Assembly: GCA_004431415.1 (NCBI GenBank)
Contig: QPMI01000466.1
Span: forward strand, 1 to 48,911
Reading direction: 5' to 3'
Origin: Cyanophora paradoxa
Taxonomy: Eukaryota; Glaucocystophyceae; Cyanophorales; Cyanophoraceae
DNA: 48,911 bases
Positions 33,901-43,551 of the stretch are shown one piece after another (the stretch's first letter is position 1; the number at the start of each line of letters is the position of its first letter). A program made the position numbers and the translations under genes. The notes beneath the pieces were generated by a model that saw only the letters and a program-made list of their open reading frames with translations, had not been told where the DNA came from and searched no databases.

Positions 33901-35364
33901 CTGCAGGAAGTCAAGAGGCCGAGGAAGGAAGACAATAAGAAACTTCGTGAACAGGTTGAACAAGCTTTGAAGCTGAAGGCCGAGACTGAGACCGAGGCTG
34001 GATTGGAAGCACACGAGACCTGTGGCAACCAGTGGCAGCAAGTGTTTGTCCAACTCCCTCTGGCAGCTGCACGCCGTCAACCAGGACAGGGAAAATGTCA
34101 TCCAGATGAGCCTCCGTTCTGGTTTGAGGATTCATTAGGAGAAGCTATGCGGATCAAGTTCGGGCTTGAGGAGAAGACTGCCACCGGCAAGATCACACAC
34201 TGGAACAAAACCGAAATTGGATCCTTGGTTCCTGCCTTTCTGGGGTATCGCACGAAACCAGCAGCGAAGAAGAGTCTGCAAGTTCTTTCATATGATGTTT
34301 CATGGTGTAACATGACGTCAATTCACAGAAAGTCGCAACGCCAAAGTCAAGGATCTTCTTTTCAAGAGCGTCATCGTAACGGAGTTGTATGCTCCTCTGA
34401 AAGACGCTTCTGTGGACAAGGACATGGCGTACGTGCTTTTGTTTCCGCTCGTTTCCGCTCTGTTTCCGCTATTCCTTGTGATCTGGCATCTGCAGCGGCT
34501 ACTGGTTGAGCCTAGGACAAACACCAAAAGAAGTCGAGGCAACTGCACTTCAGTTTTTAGCCTCGAGCAAGCTTCAGGAGAACCTGTCCACGGATCTTCT
34601 CGATCAGGCGAGCTTAAGCTTAGGGACAATTAGTTCCTCAAGACTGAGACGAGTTGCGCAGAGAATCATTCCTTCAGACTGGGTCATTGAGCGGTGGATA
34701 TATCGTGAAGACTGGGCTACTCAGCAAAATGGTATCCCCCAGCTTGTTTTGCCTTCTCATATGCATGTGCCTTGTGACATGTTCCGGCCAGGAAAAACCG
34801 AGGTGGAGATGGCAAATGAACACGATGCGATGAACTGTGCCGACAATGATGAGAAGTTCATAGCGCGCCAATTCATGGAGAGTTCTGTGCATCGGGTCGA
34901 GAACCCAAAATATGTGCGAGCAATGGAAGACTATGGCCGATTCTTTGTGGATGCAAGAATCCGTCTTGCTACGGTTCGCTTTTCACCCTACTTGATTCTC
35001 TTCATTTGAAATCCGAATCGTGATAATGGTATCGATCGTGATCAGCTTCATGCATATGGTAACGCTTCGGAAGCCAGCACTTCAATTCTGCTCCTTCCAG
35101 CTGCTGGAGGTCCGCTACTTCCATATATACTTCTTTTTCTTTGTCTTCTGGTTAGCATTCGTCAACGCAGCAACGCCAGACGCACTCGCCAATGCAGCAA
35201 TGCCGGCGCCAGATGCACAGGAGGAGTCCACAGCTAGGAGCATTGCTGGCGGCGCCAGCAGCGATGTTGATCCCCTCGACGGCAATGAGCTCGAGAGGCA
35301 GCTCGAGAGGCCTGATCATGATGATCAAGATCTTGCTAGCTCTGATATCGATGCCGACCTCTGA
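27925..35364 (+). CDS. About 34-exon gene with exon-intron tandem array, function unknown
   Basis: Predicted about 1335 aa. Exons: 27925-28055, 28124-28180, 28237-28389, 28466-28574, 28748-28817, 28978-29036, seven array exons (29115-29216, 29284-29376, 29447-29539, 29622-29717, 29788-29880, 29963-30058, 30129-30224), 30274-30451, 30508-30597, 30672-30805, 30901-30967, 31019-31168, 31233-31333, 31398-31493, 31548-31665, 31730-31935, 32006-32116, 32169-32175, 32219-32352, 32414-32553, 32600-32639, 32723-32803, 33907-34273, 34329-34428, 34496-34731, 34792-34973, perhaps 35046-35058, 35156-35364. All joins are GT-AG and in phase. The array encodes repeats with GPSSMGRQQQQAAASVVPS. An acidic/basic patch (SSDDSDKENSTHKRQ) follows, then a globular middle (KADFVVDDIIKVFD, FDPVDLLYAPPGDG, KKCPWFYKRPSIR), a Lys-rich linker, a helix (KLREQVEQALKLKAE) and an acidic C-terminus. 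No known domain recognised; no frameshift in about 4 kb of coding sequence. Confidence 0.72.
29115..30273 (+). repeat. Tandem array of seven exon-plus-intron units
   Basis: Unit starts (CCCAACCC after ACACAG) lie at 29115, 29284, 29447, 29622, 29788, 29963 and 30129, giving unit lengths of 169, 163, 175, 166, 175 and 166. Each unit is one exon of 102, 93, 93, 96, 93, 96 or 96 nt ending CCATCT, then an intron opening GTGCGTGAT and closing ACACAG (67, 70, 82, 70, 82, 70 nt; the last is 49 nt and closes GACCAG). All exon length changes are multiples of three and all joins are phase 0. Units 4-7 alternate 166/175, so a 341-bp pair was also duplicated. Unspliced, the array hits stops in every frame. 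Confidence 0.85.
32824..33600 (+). repeat. 97-bp intronic minisatellite, eight units, GT...AG borders
   Basis: Eight units start at 32824 and every 97 bases (the last is 98). Each begins GTCCGCTCT and ends CGAAATCAG, so every border reads CAG|GTCC like a splice junction. Flanking exons 32723-32803 and 33907-34273 join in phase 0 when the whole 1103-nt segment is removed, so the array is inside one intron. The overlapping 78-84 aa ORFs it creates on both strands are by-products of the repeat. Confidence 0.85.
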
Positions 35365-35521
35365 TGAGAGGCGCACTGATCATGCATATGACGGTGCGTC
35401 CCCAACTCTTTCCCCCCCCCCGCCGCTCTCCCCCCCACCGCCATTCAGCAATTGATCCGAGACAGATTCGTAGCTTATAGGCCAATTGTAGAGTCTGGAG
35501 TCTAGACCGATTAGTTGCACG

Positions 35522-35817
35522 GATTGGTAAGCTCTACGACTGATTGGTCGGCTATAGAGAGATCGCTAAGATTGATAAGCCGATTCTATGATTAGGTGTC
35601 CAGCTTTGTGATTGGCCAGCTAGTAGTATCATTAGCCAGCTCATTTCACGAAAACAATATGATTGGTCGCGCCAAAAAAACAAAGAGCTCTCGTCCAATC
35701 ACCTTTTTCCAAAAAAAAACCGAAAAATGACCAATCAGAGTAAGGCATCGTGGTCACGTGTCCCAATCGATCGCGTCACAGCGCCGGCATGCAACAAGAA
35801 CGAACGAATCTGATTGG
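35522..35817. promoter_or_regulatory. Cluster of CCAAT boxes
   Basis: Eight GATTGG/CCAATC hexamers lie in 296 bp: 35522, 35542, 35610, 35661 (GATTGG), 35695, 35731, 35763 (CCAATC) and 35812 (GATTGG). Another CCAAT is at 35483. This is the core of the NF-Y binding site. The gene it would serve is unclear: the upstream gene ends at 35364 and the nearest downstream gene (37.8-39.0 kb) points the other way. Confidence 0.55.
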
Positions 35818-35885
35818 CTGACGTTGCTGTCACCCCCTCGAGTTTCCCCTTCCGAGTTTCACCCTCCGAATTCACACCCCCGAGT

Positions 35886-35955
35886 TCACACCGGGGTGAT
35901 TCAAACGCCGTTCTTTCACACCGGTGTGACGCGTTCAAGTTCACACCGGTGTGAC
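35886..35955. promoter_or_regulatory. Repeated palindrome TCACACCGGTGTGA
   Basis: Two perfect 14-bp palindromes (about 35916-35929 and 35941-35954) and one imperfect copy, TCACACCGGGGTGA (about 35887-35900), lie close together. They follow a short run of related direct repeats (GAGTTTC/GAATTCACACCC, 35838-35885). The arrangement suggests binding sites for a dimeric regulator, next to the CCAAT cluster. No gene start is evident immediately downstream. Confidence 0.5.
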
Positions 35956-36389
35956 AGCAAAATCTGTCTCCCAGTGGGGGAGCTGCAGCTGTTCGGAACT
36001 AGGGGAGCTCGCTATACACTTCAACTGGTTATGCCGCGTGAAGCTTTTCGCAGCCGAGCGCTCCGCCAATTGCCAACGCCACCTTGACTTCTTGTCGGAC
36101 ATCGCTAGTCCCTAGTGCTCCCTACTGGGCGGGCCGGGAAGCCCGGGACCCGTGGCCGGGATTCATTGAATTCGAAGGGGTGCGGCCCACGAAGTCGGCG
36201 GGGTGCACATGGGGGCCGTACGCGTGGGGTACCGTGGAGCCTGGTGGAGGCCGTGCGGCCATGGCCAGTGCTACCGGTACCGTACTACGATACGTGGGGC
36301 CCAAGCCGACCGTACCGGTCCGTACGAGCCGACTGGGGATACGACTCGTACTGTACGAGCCGACCCGTGGGGATATTGATGGCCCTTGA

Positions 36390-37320
36390 TAATTATAAAC
36401 TAGCAGACCACGCCCGGCCCTTTGCAAGTGCGGCAAGTGCGGGCCGCGCGTGGAGGTGCTTGGGGGGGGCAGGGGGCCGGGGGGCAGTCCTAGGGAGGCG
36501 CGAGCCTCGGAGGCGGGAGGCAGGCGGCGGCACCAGGCTGGCGGGCAGGCGAGGGCAGCGGCAGGCGGGGAAGCGGGCGGAGCGGCAGGTGGCGTCGGGC
36601 CCTGCGCATGGCCTGCGCAGAGCCGAGGCGTCAGCTCACCCCGGACAGCGGCGCCGGCAGCGCGGCGCGGGGGTGGGGCCCAGTGGCGGCGGCAGGGTGA
36701 GGTGCGCAGCAGCAGCGGCGGGGCGAACCTAGGGCCCGGCCCGGCCTGGAGTGGACGAAGCTGAGGCAGCCGGCGGGGCGGCGGGTGGGGAAGGGGCAGG
36801 TGGCGGCGGGCCCTGCGCATAGCCTGCGCAGAGCCGACGCCGGGTGAGGAACCAGGGAGGGGATGGTGGTGCGGACTGCCAGGCGGAAGGCCCGGCCGTC
36901 TGACGGCCGCCGAACCCACCTGTTCCTGCCCCGGCCACGCGCCAGGCCGGGGTGGACAGACCACCGCGGTGGGGGCCCATCATTGGCCGCGGCGGGGGGG
37001 GGGGGGGGGGGGGGGGGGGGTCGTCAGGAGGCTGGAAACCCGGCGGGACGCGCCACTGGAACCTCCCTCCTCCCCGACTCGGCGACCGCGGCCGCCCGAC
37101 CCCGTCCTCCCCGTCCTCCCCCACCGTCTCACGCCCTCCCGCTTCATACCCCTCCGATTCCCCCTCTCCCGACCGACACCCGCCCGTTCCTCTGAGCCCG
37201 GCGGCTCTACCAGGCCCGCTCCCGCACTAGCTCGCCCCCACCCCTGAGCCCGCCTTGCCGGCGACACGGCGGACCGTACTTTAGCATGTACAGATTGGCT
37301 TAGGTTACCGAGTGCCTTCC
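36390..37320. other. Very GC-rich block with 27-base G run
   Basis: Long ORFs exist on both strands, but composition (Arg/Gly/Pro/Ala only) and lack of splice-phase support make them compositional. A G run spans 36994-37020. The motif GCGGGCCCTGCGCATxGCCTGCGCAGAGCCG occurs twice (about 36595 and 36807) and again in altered form at about 43328. I see no gene. Confidence 0.5.
36690..36850 (+). repeat. Dispersed repeat, copy 1 of 2
   Basis: The segment with GGTGAGGTGC, GCGAACCT, CTGGAGTGGACGAA, GGCAGC and GGGCCCT...GCATAGCCTGCGCAGA recurs in the same order and orientation at about 43161-43365. Both copies lie in GC-rich intergenic DNA. It may be a degraded mobile element. Confidence 0.55.
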
Positions 37321-37477
37321 CGGAGGCCATAGCTTGCTAGGTATAGTCCCAGCGCTAGCTGCAGTTCGTCTAGCCGTCCGCCAGTTTTTTCAGACCTTGC
37401 TCTACCTCTCGCCCTTGGGTAGTCATTCCCTCCTTGCGTAGGACCTCCCCTGTACTGCAGCACTAGACCTAGCCACT

Positions 37478-37549
37478 AGGGGGGCCCCCCCCAGTCCCAA
37501 TAGCTCGGAATCAGATAGTCTTACGGTTTCGGAACAACGAACTTCCCAA
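37478..37549 (+). repeat. Dispersed repeat, inverted partner at 42885-42990
   Basis: CACTAGGGGGGCCCCCCCCAGTCCCAATAGCTCGGAATCA followed at a short distance by CGGAACAACGAACTTCCCAA has a close reverse-complement match at 42885-42990. The inner spacer differs. Two copies in opposite orientation 5.4 kb apart suggest a short mobile element or the ends of one. Confidence 0.6.
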
Positions 37550-37839
37550 ATTCTCCATACTGGAAACTTCGTATCTCTGGGAACTAATGATCAACTCGAA
37601 CAATTAGTTTTGTAGCCCATGGAGATCCCAAGTCAGGAGTCCCGAGAGAAATGGCAATTGTTCAGATAGCAATAGCAATTGTTCCGACGACAAAGAGAAG
37701 AGTTCCCAGAGAAGCCATAAATAGCAGGCTCGCGCACCCGGGCGCCCGCGCCCCCGCCCCGTGCACCCTGCCCTGCAGCGCCGGGGGTTGCCATGCATGA
37801 ATACTGCAATTGCAACACAGCGCCGCCCGCGGCCGCGCA

Positions 37840-38953
37840 CTATCTAGCGCTAGCACTGCGGAGGAGGGAAAGGAGGGCCTTGGGCCAGAAGACCACTCGG
37901 CCTTCCAGCCCACTGAACGTAGTGAGCTCTTCGTTGCCAGGTAACTCCGTGATATCCTCGGGGATCTGCACGCTAGACGTGAATGAACTGAATAAACCAG
38001 CGCCTTCGGACCAAGGGACCCCAGCTACCGGGGGGTACCTTGTCCGAAGACGCCGGCGAAGGCGTACCCCCATCGGGGGCCCGGAGGGGGCGGGCGAGTA
38101 GGGGCATCTAGAGCTAGTGCCCGATCGGGGCCCGCGCGAGGGGGGTACGCCCTCACCAGCGCCTTCGGACCAAGGGACCCCAGCTACCGGGGGGTACCTT
38201 GTCCGAAGACGCCGGCGAAGGCGTACCCCCATCGGGGGCCCGGAGGGGGCGGGCGAGTAGGGGCATCTAGAGCTAGTGCCCGATCGGGGCCCGCGCAGGG
38301 GGGTACGCCCTCACCAGCGCCATCGGACCAAGGGACCCCAGCTACCGGGGGGTACCTTGTCTGAAGACGCCGGCGAAGGCGTACTCCCACCGGGGGCCCG
38401 GAGGGGGCGGAGCGGAGGCAGGGCGGGGTAGGGCATCTAGATATAGCTAGGAGGGTGTACTGCGGGGCGACGGGGGGGGGGGGGGGGGGGAGGGGGGGGG
38501 GACGGGGGGAGGTTCATCTTGGCCCGTACCTTGGGCACTAGAATGCCGATGCCGACGAAGAAGAACCCCTCGTCGACGACGTAGACGTCGATCTTGGCGA
38601 CGAAGAGCCGCACCTTGAGGAAGGGCAAGATGTGAGCGACTTTCAAGTAGCCCACAGGTTCCTGTGCGGAAGTCAGATTCAGATTGAGGGGGAAACGTTA
38701 AGGCGCGCAGCTAGACAGATAAGGTGAGCATCGCACCGTTTCGCAACAGAGGAAGTCGGGTGCAGCAAGGGTCAAGGTCTTGACCGCCGAACCGCAGTCT
38801 GCGGGCTGCCTCCTCCTGCGGCGCTTCCGCGCGGGCTAAAACTGCACGTCAGACTCGTTGAGAAATAGGCGGGGGCAGTACCTCGAGCTCCTTGAACACC
38901 GGCGCGGCTGTCGCCTCCGGAACCGCGGCCGCCGCCTCGCGCTTGTCGCCCAT
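37840..38953 (-). CDS. Small three-exon protein (109 aa), unknown
   Basis: Exons 38953-38882 (24 codons, MGDKREAAAAVPEATAAPVF...), 38661-38530 (44 codons) and 37965-37840 (stop). Introns are 220 and 564 nt; all three exons are multiples of three and join in phase 0 with GTACTG/CACAG and GTACGG/TGCAG sites. Exon 2 is hydrophobic (LKVAHILPFLKVRLFVAKID, then DVYVVDEGFFFVGIGILVPK), possibly membrane-associated or a beta-rich fold. Exon 3 starts IPEDITELPGNEELTTF. Intron 2 holds a 158-bp tandem repeat and a G run. No family recognised. A longer gene with an upstream start is possible. Confidence 0.55.
37997..38425. repeat. 158/159-bp tandem repeat, 2.7 units
   Basis: Units start CCAGCGCC at 37997, 38156 and 38314 (periods 159 and 158). 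Each contains opposed CCGGGGGGTACC / GGTACCCCC-like stretches that can pair. It lies within intron 2 of the small minus-strand gene. A G-rich run (38472-38501) follows in the same intron. Confidence 0.85.
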
Positions 38954-40368
38954 GTCCTGCGCAACGACGATCACTCTTCGAGCGCGGAGACCACGACGCT
39001 CACACAAGCGAGCGGAGACCGCAGGGCTGTAGCGCTCACTCAAGCGAGCGGCCGGATGGACTCAACGGAACAGACGAGCGCACGTCCACCGACCGCTCCT
39101 GCGCAACATGTTCAGCGCAAAGAGCACATAAAACGACCGCGGCGCCTCCCGACGGTTGCCGGTCGAACCTTGCGAGGAAGCCGCCCGCTTCTAGGAGCGC
39201 TCTGGGAAGCACCGCGGAAAATGCCGCTCGGCGCTCGGCGAGGAAGCCGCCCGCTTCTAGGAGCGCTCTGGGAAGCAACGAGCACATGAGCGCTCGGCAG
39301 CCCGCCGGGGACGGGCCGTCGGACCTGGTCTGTTCAAAACCCGGCTGCAGCCGACTGCCGCGGCTTCCCTGCGCGAGAGCAAGGCACAGCAGCTCGCTAG
39401 AGGTCCCTAGACGCTGCTCGAGCGCGAGTTAGGTGCAGGTTGGGCCGCTATTTGAAGCTGCTGGCCGTTAGCGAGGATCTACGTATACCCCGGACCAGCC
39501 GGATACCCTGGGCCCAGCAGCAAGCCGAGCTCAGCCTACCGTTAGCCTGGCCTACAGCTAGCCAACGGCCGACGGCCTACAGCAGCCCGCCGCCGGACGT
39601 CAATCGGACACCTGCCGCGTTGAGAGCCCGGCCGGCCCACCGTCCGCCGGGGCGGGCGTGCGAGACTACACTGACCACATACGCAGATTGCACGCACTGC
39701 AGGAGTTTGCGCTACTGTCGCGCGTCGCTCGCTCGGCCACGCGCCTTTGAACTGACCCCACCACACAGATTCCACGACGCGCTGCCGTGCGTGCCAGTGC
39801 GCTTGCGCTCGTATCGCAGCATTTTGCTCTCTTTTTCATAGAAGTGCTAATACGGTGCATAGATATACGCCTGCCTCGTCGTGGCCTTCGGGCGCTCGAT
39901 TTGATCCGAGTCTGTCACGGACCCCACCTCGAGAATCTCATGCTAGTGGACAGTGCAGGGCGCGCGCCGCTCTGCATAGTGGCAGGATCTTGTATAACGT
40001 CTAAAACTGGATTGTTTCGCTGTCTAGGATCGAGCCCAGGCCCTGCGCACACGCCACAGCACGGGCTCTCGAAGGGCTCGATGTTAGAGCAAGCCGCCTG
40101 GCCGCATTCTCGCTGGACTCACTGAGTTAAATGAAAGTATAATGGATGTTCATCATGCTGTCCGATTTTCATCTTGCACGATCATGCGGCACCGTGGCAC
40201 GTTCAATATCGATCATGATCCGATGATCACTGATCATGAGTCAGTGTTATGATGAGAAGTTAGAGTCGTACTTTCGGCTTGTGAAGTCAAAGTGATAGTG
40301 CGGCACTATGTCAACCAGCACATCTCATATAATTATATGCTATAGACATCTCCCTTTCAATAAACTTA
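38954..40368. other. Intergenic; 66-bp direct repeat; weak LRR-like fragment
   Basis: A 40-base block, GCGAGGAAGCCGCCCGCTTC..., repeats at 39172 and 39238 (period 66). Around 39000-39055 a shorter AGCGGAGACC...CAAGCG unit is duplicated. At about 39860-39955 the plus strand reads RRGLRALDLIRVCHGPHLENL, LRR-like, ending near CAG|GGCG, but no start or partner exon is secure. From about 40130 the sequence is AT-richer with GATCATGATC palindromes. Confidence 0.4.
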
Positions 40369-40564
40369 GTTATTTAAGCGTGAATCTCCTTCGGTGGCTT
40401 GCTCCGAGGCCCTAGGATCCGGACACGAAGGGGGAAGGGGTGCATCTGATTCTCAGAGTCTGTTCTAGATCTGCAGTGCCACAGTGCGCACTCTCGCGCA
40501 GCCAGGCCATGAAGCAGTACGTCAAAGCAACATATTTTGACGTGGTAACTAGCCTTGAAGCCGC

Positions 40565-42148
40565 AGAGCCCCCGCCCCGTGCGGCGAGCCACGCCGCAGA
40601 GCTGTTGCCCGCCGCGCCGCTGCCCCGCGTCTGCGCCGCCGTCCGCAAAGCCGCCCGCCGCGCCGCCGCCCGCCCGGCGTGCCGCGCCGCCTCCCGCCGC
40701 GTCCCCGCCCCGCCCGTCGAGCTGCGCCGCCGCCCGACGAGTCTCCGCCCGCCCGGCGAGCCGCGCCGCCGCCCGACGAGTCTCCGCCCCGCCCGGCGAG
40801 CGGCGCCGGCACTCGCCAAGCCCCCGCCCCGTGCGGTGAGCTGCGCCGCCGCCCGCCGCGTCCCCGCCCCGCCCGTCGAGCTGCGCCGCCGCCCGACGAG
40901 TCTCCGCCCCGCCCGGCGAGCGGCGCCGGCACTCGCCAAGCCCCCGCCCCGTGCGGTGAGCTGCGCCGCCGCCCGCCGAGCCCCCGCCCCGCCCGGCGAG
41001 CCGCGCCGCCGCCCGACGAGTCTCCGCCCCGCCCGGCGAGCGGCGCCGGCACTCGCCAATCCCCCGCCCCGTGCGGCGAGCTGCGCCGCCGCCCGCCGCG
41101 TCCCCGCCCCGCCCGTCGAGCTGCGCCGCCGCCCGCCGAGCCCCCGCCCCGCCCGGCGAGCGGCGCCGGCACTCGCCGCGCCGCCGCCCCGCCCCGCGAG
41201 CCGTGCCGCCACCCGCCGCCCCGCCGCCCCGCCGGCGTGCCACGCCGCCGCCGCCGCGTCCCCGCCCCGCCCGGCGTGCCGCGCCGCCGCCCGACGAGTA
41301 TCCGCCCCGCCCGGCGAGCCGCGCCGTCGCCCGCCACGCCGCCGCCCCGCCCGGCGAGCCGTGCCGCCGCCCGCCGCGTCCCCGCCCCGCCCGTCGAGCT
41401 GCGCCGCCGCCCGACGAGCCCCCGCCCCGTACGGCGAGCCGCGCCGTCGCCCGCCGCGCCGCCGCCCCGCCGGCGAGCCGTGCCGCCACCCGCCGCCCCG
41501 CCGCCCGCCCGGCGTGCCACGCCGCCGCCCGACGAGCCCCCGCCCCGTACGGCGAGCCGCGCCGTCGCCCGCCGCGCCGCCGCCCGCCCGGCGAGCCGTG
41601 CCGCCACCCGCCGCCCCGCCGCCCCGCCCGGCGTGCCACGCCGCTGCCCGCCGCGTCCCCGCCCCGCCCGGCGTGCCGCGCCGCCGCCCGACGAGTCTCC
41701 GCCCCGCCCGGCGAGCCGCGCCGCCGCCCGGCGAGTCTCCGCCCCGCCCGTCGAGCTGCGCCGCCGCCCGCTGCGTCCCCGCCCCGCCCGTCGAGCTGCG
41801 CCGCCGCCCGACGAGTCTCCGCCCCGCCCGGCGAGCCGCGCCGGCACTCGCCAAGCCCCCGCCCCGTGCGGTGAGCCGCGCCGCCGCCCGCCGAGCCCCG
41901 GCGCCGTGCGGTGAGCCGCGCCGCCGCCCGCCGAGCCCCGGCGCCGTGCACGTGCGGCGAGCCGCGCCGCCGCCCCCCGAGCCCCCGCCCCGTACGGAAA
42001 GCCGCGCCGCCGTCCGCCACGCCTCCGTCTCGCCCGGCGAGCTGCGCCGCCGCCCGCCGCACCTCCGCTCCGTCCCGTGAGCCGCGCCGCTGTCTGACAA
42101 GTACGAGGTACGAGGTCGCGTCGCGAACACCTCCGCCCCGTCCCGTGA
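40565..42148. repeat. 40-bp GC-rich minisatellite, about 40 units, 120-bp higher order
   Basis: The basic unit is 40 bp, e.g. CGAGCCGCGCCGCCGCCCGA then CGAGTCTCCGCCCCGCCCGG. From about 40801 to 41160 three unit variants repeat in fixed order, giving a 120-bp higher-order period in which a CGGCGCCGGCACTCGCCAA type recurs exactly every 120 bases. Composition is almost only G and C with hardly any stop codons, so open frames of 300-570 codons exist in at least five frames on both strands. None shows a reason to be preferred as protein. Confidence 0.85.
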
Positions 42149-43408
42149 GCTCTGCGAGCCTGTGGTCGATGGCGAGGCTAGTCTTTCAAAAGTCTAGGAC
42201 AGCCTCGACACGCGCTCGAGCCGGACGCGCTCTAGAAACGAAAGCTTGACCAGGAGCGCCATCGCTAGCCTCGTGGCAATTCGCCTCATCCTCGGCGGGT
42301 CACTGGAACCTGCGAATTGTGAGCCAATCTGACCAGTAAGGCCCGATTCAGCGCACTTTCTTCAGCCGGCTCCGCTTGTCAGCGCTTCGCCGTTTGGGGG
42401 GTACTAGCACCACTTAACAGCACGCAGTACCCCAACGAGCCACGGCACACCCAGAACCGCGGGCTCTAGCTGTGCAAACGCGTTCTCTATAGCACAAAGG
42501 CCTTCCTAGCAAAGCGTGGGCGCCTGCGCGGCCCGCGTGCGCTCTTCCTACAAGGCGGGCGGTCGGCACCCCTACTGAGAGGCCCGGCGCGGGCCGCACA
42601 CGCACCAAACACGAAATCACATCCACAGCTAGCGTTTAGAAGCGCTCAGGAGGCCGCCCGCGCTGATCGACTCGGCGGCTGCAACCGAGCTCCGGAGCCG
42701 CGCCCGCGGTGCCAGTCGTAGTTATGACCCCTACGTAGCTGCCCTAGCGCACTGATAGTGCTCCCCGGGCGCCCTGTGCCGCGCGCCGGCCGCGCCGTGT
42801 TCTCTGTGGACAGCTCTGGATTGCTCTCGTTACAACTGACGCTGTCGGTACTACATGATCGTACGAGAGCTGTGCATAGTGCGAACGAAGTTGGGAACTT
42901 CGTTGTTCCGATTTACAATAGTCACAGTTTTGCCAGCAAACTTCATGATTCCGAGCTATTGGAACTGGGGGGGGGCCCACTAGTGTAGCCCCGGGGTAGC
43001 CTTTCCAGTTATCTCCACATCCGAGCTCCACCCGGTCCGATGTCCGAAAGGCTTAGTCCCTTAGGTTCATCTCTCGACTTAACACAGATGGACACCGCAG
43101 TTATATCTCTAGCCATTAATATTTGTCTCGGTGTGTGCGAATTCATATAAATAGACGCCGGGTGAGGTGCCCAGGAGCAGGGCTAGCGGCAGGATGAACC
43201 TGCAGCTGGAGTGGACGAAATTGAAGCTGATCATGAGGCAGCGCGCGGGCGCGCAGGGCGGCGGCCGGCCGGGAACTTCAGAAGCGGGTTACTAAGTTAA
43301 CGTTTAACGTTGAGCAGCAGGTGGCGCCGGGCCCTATAAACGCGTATGCATAGCCTGCGCAGACTCTGAGAGTGGCGGCGCGCGCGCTCAGCGACCGTAC
43401 TTCGGACA
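42149..43408. other. Intergenic with dispersed repeats
   Basis: No supported exon. It contains the inverted partner (42885-42990) of the repeat at 37478 and the second copy (about 43161-43365) of the repeat at 36690. A CATATAAATAG TATA-like motif lies at about 43145 and (CG)n runs at about 43375-43430. Confidence 0.45.
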
Positions 43409-43551
43409 GTGGCGGCGCGCGCGCGCGCTCACCGGCTTGAACCGGAGGATCCGGAGCGGCGAAGAGCTGGCGTCCGACGGTCTGCGGAGTCCGTCAGGTA
43501 CCCCCAGCACGACAGTCACACGAGAACTCCGACACTGGCATCCTGCCCGCT

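Noticed and set aside
36115-37330. Overlapping GC-rich ORFs around 36-37 kb as genes
   Set aside because: Both strands are open and composition is limited to Arg/Gly/Pro/Ala. No splice-phase support or domain-like segment was found.
40374-42130. Very long ORFs (up to 572 codons) in at least five frames over the GC-rich repeat
   Set aside because: They coincide with a 40-bp minisatellite lacking A/T-rich stop codons. Frames on both strands are equally open and the peptides are only Ala/Gly/Arg/Pro, so openness is compositional.
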